This document shows positions 58,440-64,000 of a stretch of 64,000 nt of DNA, piece by piece. The notes below the pieces were generated by a model. The model saw nothing but the letters and a program-made list of their open reading frames with translations. It was not told where the DNA came from and ran no database searches. Each line of letters starts with the position of its first letter. The stretch's first letter is position 1. Source of the stretch: Yarrowia lipolytica (lineage: Eukaryota; Ascomycota; Dipodascomycetes; Dipodascales); contig NC_090773.1 in NCBI RefSeq assembly GCF_001761485.1, positions 1,364,001 to 1,428,000 of the forward strand. Reading direction: 5' to 3'. A program made the position numbers and the translations under genes.

Positions 58440-59807
58440 ATGAACGTCTTCTTTGAAGGATGTTGCCACGGAGCTCTCGACAAGATTTACCAGAGGGTAA
58501 AGGGATACCATATGCCCGTGGATCTGGTGATGATTGGAGGTGACTTTCAGGCCGTCCGAAACGAACGGGATCTGCTCTCGATGAACGTACCGGCCAAATA
58601 CAGAGAGATGCACGACTTCCACAAGTACTACTCGGGTGAATCAACGGCTCCGTACCTCACCATCATCATTGGAGGCAACCATGAGTCGTCAGGGTACATG
58701 CAGGAGCTGTACTACGGAGGATGGCTGGCACCTAATATCTACTACCTAGGAGCTGCTGGAGTGGTCAACTATAAGGGTCTTCGGATTGGGGGAATCTCAG
58801 GTATCTACAACCAGCGCAGCTACAAAACTGGTCATCACGAACGACTTCCCTACGACAACTCTACCATTAGAAGTGTATATCACGTCAGGGCCCATGATGT
58901 GATGAAAGCTTCTCTTATTGATAACGGTATTGATATCTTCATGTCTCACGACTGGCCCGCGGGCATTGAGCACTTTGGAAACACAAAGAAGCTGCTCGAT
59001 CAGAAGAAGCATTTCAGAATCGACGTGAAAAACGGCACTCTGGGGTCTCCTCCTGCAATGGAGCTCCTCAAGCGGCTGAAGCCTGCCCAATGGCTCAGTG
59101 CACATCTTCATTGCAAGTTTGTCGCCACTGTCGACCACGAGAAGCTGGAGGCGGCGAATGGAGCCACCAAACAGAGATCTTCTCCTGAAATCAAGAACCC
59201 AGACGAAATAGTTCTTGATGAGTTGGAAGACACGAACCACGAGACAGGTGAAATCGACATTTCTGAAGACATCGACAGTGGAGAGACTGGAGAGATTGAT
59301 ATTTCCGAGGACGTCAAAGGTGAAACCGACATTGATGCAAACACCACACATGATGAAGCCACTCCCGTGATAGCAAAGAAACCTCTGGCCAAAAAGACTG
59401 ACTTTCTAGCACTGGATAAATGTCTTCCTAAACGCCAATTCATCGAAAGACTCGACATTGACCATGAGCCTACCTCAGATGGGCTTCAATACGACCCCGA
59501 ATGGCTGTCTATTGTGAGATGCACAAACCACCTTTTTACCAGATCACACGCCCTTCACCAAGCACATCCTCGAACTTTGGATGAACTGCAAGCTCTCAGA
59601 AAGATGGTCAAAGACGACTATGCGTGGGTCAAGGAGAACATTGTCGACAAAGGCAAGTTAGACATCCCCAACAACTTTGTCCAGACAGCTCCAGTGTATA
59701 CAGGAGCTGATATTCACAATGTGTCTCAGCAGAAACAACTACCAAAATACAAAAACCCTCAAACCGAGCAGTTTCTGAGAATGCTCGACGTCCCTAATAA
59801 GCTGTAA
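58440..59807 (+). CDS. DBR1: RNA lariat debranching enzyme Dbr1
   Basis: Hydrolyses the 2'-5' bond at the branch point of excised intron lariats in the nucleus. The 455-residue product has the metallophosphoesterase motifs in order: GCCHG (7-11, with the Dbr1-specific Cys), GGDFQ (33-37), GGNHES (78-83), SHDWP at about 169 and the C-terminal HLHCKF at about 222. The Dbr1 C-terminal domain follows (TDFLALDKCLPKRQF). Between them is an acidic insert with a duplicated block, GEIDISEDIDSGET then GEIDISEDVKGET. The start MNVFFEGCCHG is a few residues shorter than the usual MKLRIAVEGCCHG, but no better upstream ATG or intron signal was found. Converges with SDH1, 130 bp apart. Confidence 0.95.
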   Translation: MNVFFEGCCHGALDKIYQRVKGYHMPVDLVMIGGDFQAVRNERDLLSMNVPAKYREMHDFHKYYSGESTAPYLTIIIGGNHESSGYMQELYYGGWLAPNIYYLGAAGVVNYKGLRIGGISGIYNQRSYKTGHHERLPYDNSTIRSVYHVRAHDVMKASLIDNGIDIFMSHDWPAGIEHFGNTKKLLDQKKHFRIDVKNGTLGSPPAMELLKRLKPAQWLSAHLHCKFVATVDHEKLEAANGATKQRSSPEIKNPDEIVLDELEDTNHETGEIDISEDIDSGETGEIDISEDVKGETDIDANTTHDEATPVIAKKPLAKKTDFLALDKCLPKRQFIERLDIDHEPTSDGLQYDPEWLSIVRCTNHLFTRSHALHQAHPRTLDELQALRKMVKDDYAWVKENIVDKGKLDIPNNFVQTAPVYTGADIHNVSQQKQLPKYKNPQTEQFLRMLDVPNKL

Positions 59808-59937
59808 CATACTAGAGTATGAACAGATACTAAATCATTTGCATCTATCGGATAACTCGTCACTACAGGATAATTCCATTAACGTACTTTTCATTTCATA
59901 TACATGCTTAGTAGACAGACAGACAACCCTACTACAC

Positions 59938-61854
59938 TTAGTAGACTCGCTTGGCGGGAGGGACGGTAGGACACTCAGACTCATCGAGGGTGTGCATCTG
60001 GACGGCTCGGTAGCCGAGCTTGATCTCGTCACCGGGCTTATCCTGCCAGGAGAGGGTATGCTTCATCCAGTTGACATCGTCTCGGTCGGGGTAATCCTCT
60101 CGGGCATGGGCACCTCGAGACTCCTTTCGGGCGACGGCAGAGTAGGCGGTCTGCATGGCGCAGGTGAGCAGGTTCTGCAGCTCGAGGGTCTCGGTAAGAT
60201 CAGTGTTCCAGATCATGGATCGGTCGGTGACACCAACCTGGTCAATGAGTCGGTCAACAGCAGTGATACCTCGGACACCATCCTCAAGAGACTCCTGGGT
60301 TCGGAAAACGGAGACATCCATCTGCATGGTTCGCTGCATCTTGTCTCGAATGGTAGCGGTGGACAGAGGACCGTCGGCGTTTCGCATCTTGTCAAGGTTA
60401 GCAATGGACTCGTAACCAATGTCAGCAGAGACAGGGGGAAGAGGAGCACCGGGGGTAAGAGTCTCGGTGATTCGGTGGGCAACGGCTCGGCCGAAGACAA
60501 CCAGATCGAGCAGGGAGTTGGCTCCAAGTCGGTTGGCACCGTGGACGGAGACACAGGCGGCCTCACCACAGGCGAACAGACCCTCGACAACCTTGTCCTG
60601 ACCGTTCTCATCCTGAGTAAGGACCTCACCGGTGTATCGCGTGGGGATACCACCCATGTTGTAGTGAACGGTGGGGAGAACGGGGATGGGCTCCTTGGTA
60701 ACGTCAACACCAGCGAAAATGGCGGCGGTCTCGGAAATACCGGGGAGTCGCTCGTGGAGCACGGAGGCGGGCAGATGCGACAGCTGGAGGAAGATGTGGT
60801 CGCCGTGCTGGCCAACACCTCGGCCCTCTCGGATCTCCAGGGTCATGGATCGAGACACGACATCTCGGGAGGCCAGATCCTTGGCGGTGGGAGCGTATCG
60901 CTCCATGAATCGCTCACCGTTCTTGTTGAGCAGGTATCCTCCCTCACCTCGGGATCCCTCAGTAATCAGACAGCCGGAGCCATAGATACCGGTAGGGTGG
61001 AACTGGACAAACTCCAGATCCTGGAGGGGAAGGCCGGCTCGGGTGACCATGGCCATACCGTCACCAGTACAGGTGTGGGCAGAGGTACAGGAGAAGTAGG
61101 CTCGTCCGTAACCACCGGTGGCCAGAACGGTCTTGTGGGCTCGGAATCGATGCAGGGTTCCGTCCTCCTGGTTGTAGGCAACGACACCGACACAGGCGCC
61201 GTCCTCCATGAGCAGGTCCATGGCGAAGTACTCAATAAAGAAGTGAGTGTTGTGTCGGAGAGACTGTCCGTAAAGAGAGTGCAGCATGGCGTGGCCGGTT
61301 CGGTCGGCAACGGCACAGGTTCGGTAGGCCTGGCCTCCCTTACCGTAGTCCTTGGACTGACCACCGAAGGCTCGCTGGTAGATTCGGCCCTCGTCGTTTC
61401 GAGAGAAGGGAACACCGTAGTGTTCCAGCTCGATAATGGACTTGGGGGCCTCCTTGGTCATGTAGTGGATGGCGTCCTGGTCTCCGAGCCAATCGGAACC
61501 CTTGACGGTGTCATACATGTGCCACTTCCAGTTATCGGGGTGCATGTTTCCGAGAGCGGCGTTGATACCTCCCTGCGCAGCGACGGTGTGGGATCGGGTG
61601 GGGAACAGCTTGGAGATACAAGCGGTGTTGAAGCCAGCCTCGGCCAGACCGAAGGCGGCTCGGAGACCGGCTCCACCGGCTCCAACAACAACACAATCGT
61701 ACTCGTGGTCGACGACGGCGTACTTGGACGCCACGTGGGAGGGGGCCTCCTGGGCCTTGACGGGGCCGTTGGCGAAGACCTTGGCCACCACCGGGGAGGT
61801 GGAGAAGTGACGAGACTTGAGAACGGCTCGGGGGTTTTTGATAGCTCTAAGCAT
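59938..61854 (-). CDS. SDH1: Succinate dehydrogenase flavoprotein subunit
   Basis: Catalytic subunit of complex II in the mitochondrial inner membrane; oxidises succinate to fumarate and links the TCA cycle to ubiquinone. The ATG at 61854 gives 638 residues with a basic presequence ([20 protein letters not shown]). Motifs: the dinucleotide fold [21 protein letters not shown]; the covalent FAD histidine in [25 protein letters not shown] and the active-site Arg region RGEGGYLLN; and [21 protein letters not shown]. The C-terminus has the usual [18 protein letters not shown] and PPAKRVY end. The frame is open 73 codons further upstream, past the TATA tract at 61979, and that extension is rejected. 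Codons are highly biased. Confidence 0.97.
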   Translation of the reverse strand: MLRAIKNPRAVLKSRHFSTSPVVAKVFANGPVKAQEAPSHVASKYAVVDHEYDCVVVGAGGAGLRAAFGLAEAGFNTACISKLFPTRSHTVAAQGGINAALGNMHPDNWKWHMYDTVKGSDWLGDQDAIHYMTKEAPKSIIELEHYGVPFSRNDEGRIYQRAFGGQSKDYGKGGQAYRTCAVADRTGHAMLHSLYGQSLRHNTHFFIEYFAMDLLMEDGACVGVVAYNQEDGTLHRFRAHKTVLATGGYGRAYFSCTSAHTCTGDGMAMVTRAGLPLQDLEFVQFHPTGIYGSGCLITEGSRGEGGYLLNKNGERFMERYAPTAKDLASRDVVSRSMTLEIREGRGVGQHGDHIFLQLSHLPASVLHERLPGISETAAIFAGVDVTKEPIPVLPTVHYNMGGIPTRYTGEVLTQDENGQDKVVEGLFACGEAACVSVHGANRLGANSLLDLVVFGRAVAHRITETLTPGAPLPPVSADIGYESIANLDKMRNADGPLSTATIRDKMQRTMQMDVSVFRTQESLEDGVRGITAVDRLIDQVGVTDRSMIWNTDLTETLELQNLLTCAMQTAYSAVARKESRGAHAREDYPDRDDVNWMKHTLSWQDKPGDEIKLGYRAVQMHTLDESECPTVPPAKRVY

Positions 61855-61978
61855 TTCTGTGTTAGTTGTGTTGTGGGGTTTTCTGCAGGCGTTGTGGGGT
61901 GGAGAGGTGTTTTGCGTATTCCGGTAGGTAGAGAATAGTTGTCTGGATGATTTACTGCAGAGTGGTCCGCAGTGACTG

Positions 61979-61984
61979 TATATA
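61979..61984 (-). promoter_or_regulatory. TATA box of SDH1
   Basis: TATATA in CTATATAC, about 125 bp upstream of the SDH1 ATG on the coding strand, the only good TATA in its proximal promoter. Confidence 0.5.
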
Positions 61985-63202
61985 GTGGTTGTGGTATCAG
62001 AGGGTGTGTTGTGGGGATAGACTGTGAGAGCATCGGCGGTTGACAGACTGAAATTTTCAAGACAGTCTGACATTCAGAGTATCCCAGCAACTGGGTGAAA
62101 GAAGCAACACCGGTCAGGTTCGCGTGTACCTTTAAGCATTGGTTCTTGTTTCACTGAACTCGTGTCTGTACCACTTGCTCTCATTCACACCTCACATATC
62201 CACATGTCACACTGAATGTGTTGTCTAACATACCACGAGAGAACCACCAAACCATGGCACCGACAGAAGAGTGGACCATAAGAATGATGCTGCGAAGCAT
62301 AGGCTCCGTTGTCATCGTCACGCCAACGCACTTGTGATAACCTCTCTCCTTCACGCTTGCCAACATGCTCGCCACGCGTACAGCCAAACAAGCTGCTGGG
62401 TGTCCCACTTCTCCTTTTGCCGAACGAAAAACCTGTTGCACTGAGAGATACCGGGCAAGACCGTCCACATCGTGGGTACGAATGGCTGCCGTCAATGTGC
62501 CTCGAAGCGCCCCGTCCTCCGCCGCGCAATTTGCTACTCACCGACTCAGATCGACTTGTATGGTCTAACCAAAAAGAGAGAGAGAAATAATCTGCGTGCG
62601 GCCAGTTGAAAGCCCACCGAGCTTAGGTAATGCGGGCCATTGGCCAATGACATGCGACCTAATACTCACCAAACAAAGTTTGGACACGTCCGGGATGAAC
62701 CGGATCAAGATTCGCGGTGTTTAATTGGCGGGTTCGGCAAGACGAAGACGTGGAGAATCCGAATTAATTTATTCACATACTTTATGGGATACTTTTCCAA
62801 CTCGCCAGGTGTCACAATCTTGACGGTAGCCCCACGAAACCTCTGGGGTATGACCACACCCATTCGCACCATGTCCTATTGGGCTAGGCTTAACCCCCGT
62901 AAGGTTTTCCGGAGAATTATTGTGGGGAATGACGGAGACACTTTTTAGCAGCAACCCCTAAGGAAAGGAAGTGCAATACGAGTGCCAACGCGGCGGTTGT
63001 GAGGGTTGCGGGCGTTCCTCCAGCTTACGTAATTGCTTCTTCTGCCCGTCTCACAGTACCGGTACGATCCCCGTTACAATCACAGGCTTAGAACACCTAA
63101 AATACGACTGCTGGGTGACCATGCCTCTTCAACGACTTGGGGGCGATCCTACTGTCGGGCTGTGGTTGACGTTTTTTTGTTGGTCGGTCGACATATCGGC
63201 CC

Positions 63203-63211
63203 GGGTTAGGG
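63203..63211 (+). promoter_or_regulatory. GGGTTAGGG element upstream of RPC25, followed by TATAAA
   Basis: Third copy of the 9-mer in this window, five bases before a TATAAA (63217-63222), about 450 bp upstream of the RPC25 ATG, and in the opposite orientation relative to the gene from the DOA1 and CCT8 copies. Confidence 0.4.
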
Positions 63212-63308
63212 TAGTGTATAAATGGCACTAGAGCTGCTCGTATCCTCCGCCTCGTCGACGGGTGTCATGGCCAATTGCGTTGGGTTTAATTACCTTGGGA
63301 GTGGCCTG

Positions 63309-63310
<2 letters not shown>

Positions 63311-63342
<32 letters not shown>
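63311..63342. repeat. Poly(T) tract of 32
   Basis: An uninterrupted run of 32 T residues. Poly(dA:dT) of this length excludes nucleosomes; the exact length in an assembly is unreliable. Confidence 0.8.
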
Positions 63343-63655
63343 CTTGTGTGTTTTGTCAGTACAGTATGTGTGAATATTCGAAATTAAGGTGCTAAGGTGT
63401 CCGAATGGAGAAGAGCGGTTATCTCCGTATTTCTAGGAGGTTATTCCGCTTTGGGAATTTGTACGTTTGTCCTTATTAGGGGTGACTATCGTGGGCACTG
63501 CTGGTACCGACTCTTACTAAGCGACATTGGGAGTTGTGTAGAAAAAGTGAAGATGTGGTTAGGGATATGCAGTGCGATGCAGACCTTAAAAAATATCCAG
63601 CTACACCGTGCAACTATCATCAAGATTGTCTCTGAGTTGGGTCTCATCCATCGCA

Positions 63656-64000
63656 ATGTTCATTCTCACGCGCTTCACAGATCTCATTCGACTCGATCCC
63701 ACCAGCTTCAAAAAGCCGCTCAACGACGCTATTGTGGACGAGATTAACAACTGCTACGCTAACAAAATCATCGACGGAGTGGGTCTGTGCATCTGTGTCT
63801 ATGACCTGATCACTGTCGGCGAAGGCCAGGTCATGTCCGGCGACGGTGCTGCATTTGTGAAAATCACCTTCAGAATGGTGGTTTTCCGGCCGTTTGTGGG
63901 AGAGGTACTAGAGGGCTGGATCTCCAGCTGTACCGCGGAAGGAATCAAGGTGAAGATGGAGTTCTTCGACGACATTTTTATCCCCGCACACCTGCTGTTT
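63656..64000 (+). CDS. RPC25: RNA polymerase III subunit Rpc25, 5' part
   Basis: Subunit of the Pol III stalk (with Rpc17), homologous to Rpb7, needed for initiation. The gene runs off the right edge; 115 residues are visible from the ATG at 63656. They begin MFILTRFTDLIRLDP and contain NNCYANKIIDGVGLCICVYDL, the tip domain, then FRMVVFRPFVGEVLEGWI and SCTAEGIKVKMEFFDDIFIP, which enters the S1/OB domain. This matches yeast Rpc25 (start MFILSKIADLVRI) through the whole visible part and distinguishes it from Rpb7 and Rpa43. The N-terminus is complete, so no upstream exon is needed. A TTAGGG lies 97 bp upstream. Confidence 0.94.
   Translation, partial: MFILTRFTDLIRLDPTSFKKPLNDAIVDEINNCYANKIIDGVGLCICVYDLITVGEGQVMSGDGAAFVKITFRMVVFRPFVGEVLEGWISSCTAEGIKVKMEFFDDIFIPAHLLF

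Larger units (their letters stand above)
61855..63655. other. 1.8-kb divergent spacer SDH1/RPC25
   Basis: Contains the SDH1 TATA (61979), the GGGTTAGGG element at 63203 followed by TATAAA at 63217, a 32-T homopolymer at 63311 and a TTAGGG at 63559. Short ORFs are unbiased. No gene recognised. Confidence 0.5.

Noticed and set aside
61856-61870. CTAACACAG directly before the SDH1 ATG, resembling an intron acceptor
   Set aside because: No GTGAGT, GTAAGT or GTATGT donor exists between the TATA box and the ATG, so it is probably a chance match.
63395-63470. A-box-like GTCCGAATGG segment upstream of RPC25
   Set aside because: No B box or acceptor stem follows within tRNA length.
1-64000. A functional gene cluster or mobile island
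   Set aside because: Neighbours belong to unrelated pathways, orientations are mixed, and no transposase, reverse transcriptase, terminal repeats or 5S rRNA gene was recognised. The several RNA-processing genes are common housekeeping genes and their proximity is probably coincidental.

Overview
This is a eukaryotic, ascomycete-yeast chromosome segment and almost certainly Yarrowia lipolytica. The reasons are compact genes with strong use of CGA for arginine, introns with a GTGAGT/GTAAGT donor and a CTAAC branch point fused to the acceptor (CTAACNCAG), and recognisable lineage genes: the two-Myb telomere protein TAY1, MCR1 and SDH1. From memory these lie on chromosome D; I could not check that here. 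No retroelement, DNA transposon, CRISPR array or horizontally acquired island was recognised.

Layout. 0-7 kb: the 3' part of a formin, the splicing factor ISY1, TAY1 with a likely 5'-UTR intron, and one unassigned ORF. 7.6-10.7 kb: a secreted pepsin-family protease with a 1.9-kb upstream region that contains a short tandem repeat. 10.7-24 kb: TRM3 and RRP42 head to head over 170 bp, a putative lipase with a 15-nt first coding exon, an unassigned coiled-coil protein, and OST3. 24.5-33 kb: CYK3, a 3.2-kb gene-free stretch, TRP3 and a 105-residue unknown. 33.6-46 kb: RFA3 (intron near its 3' end), DOA1, a tRNA-Thr(AGT), MET5 (intron near its 5' end) and VPS53. 46.5-64 kb: CCT8, NOP9, an Mrp8-like gene, an unknown, NNR2, MCR1, DBR1, SDH1 and the 5' part of RPC25.

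The genes are mostly housekeeping: RNA metabolism (ISY1, TRM3, RRP42, NOP9, DBR1, RPC25), protein folding and turnover (CCT8, DOA1), trafficking and glycosylation (VPS53, OST3), cytokinesis and actin (formin, CYK3), genome maintenance (RFA3, TAY1) and metabolism (TRP3, MET5, NNR2, MCR1, SDH1). They do not form an operon or an obvious cluster.

The main added value of this annotation is five gene models that a simple longest-ORF reading gets wrong: spliced MET5, MCR1, NNR2, RFA3 and the lipase gene. All five restore reading frame exactly. Other points are a 9-bp CCCTAACCC element at nearly the same place and orientation upstream of DOA1 and CCT8, a transglutaminase-like domain in CYK3 that lacks the nucleophile, and a repeat-built FH1 region in the formin. 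I found no convincing wholly new biological system.
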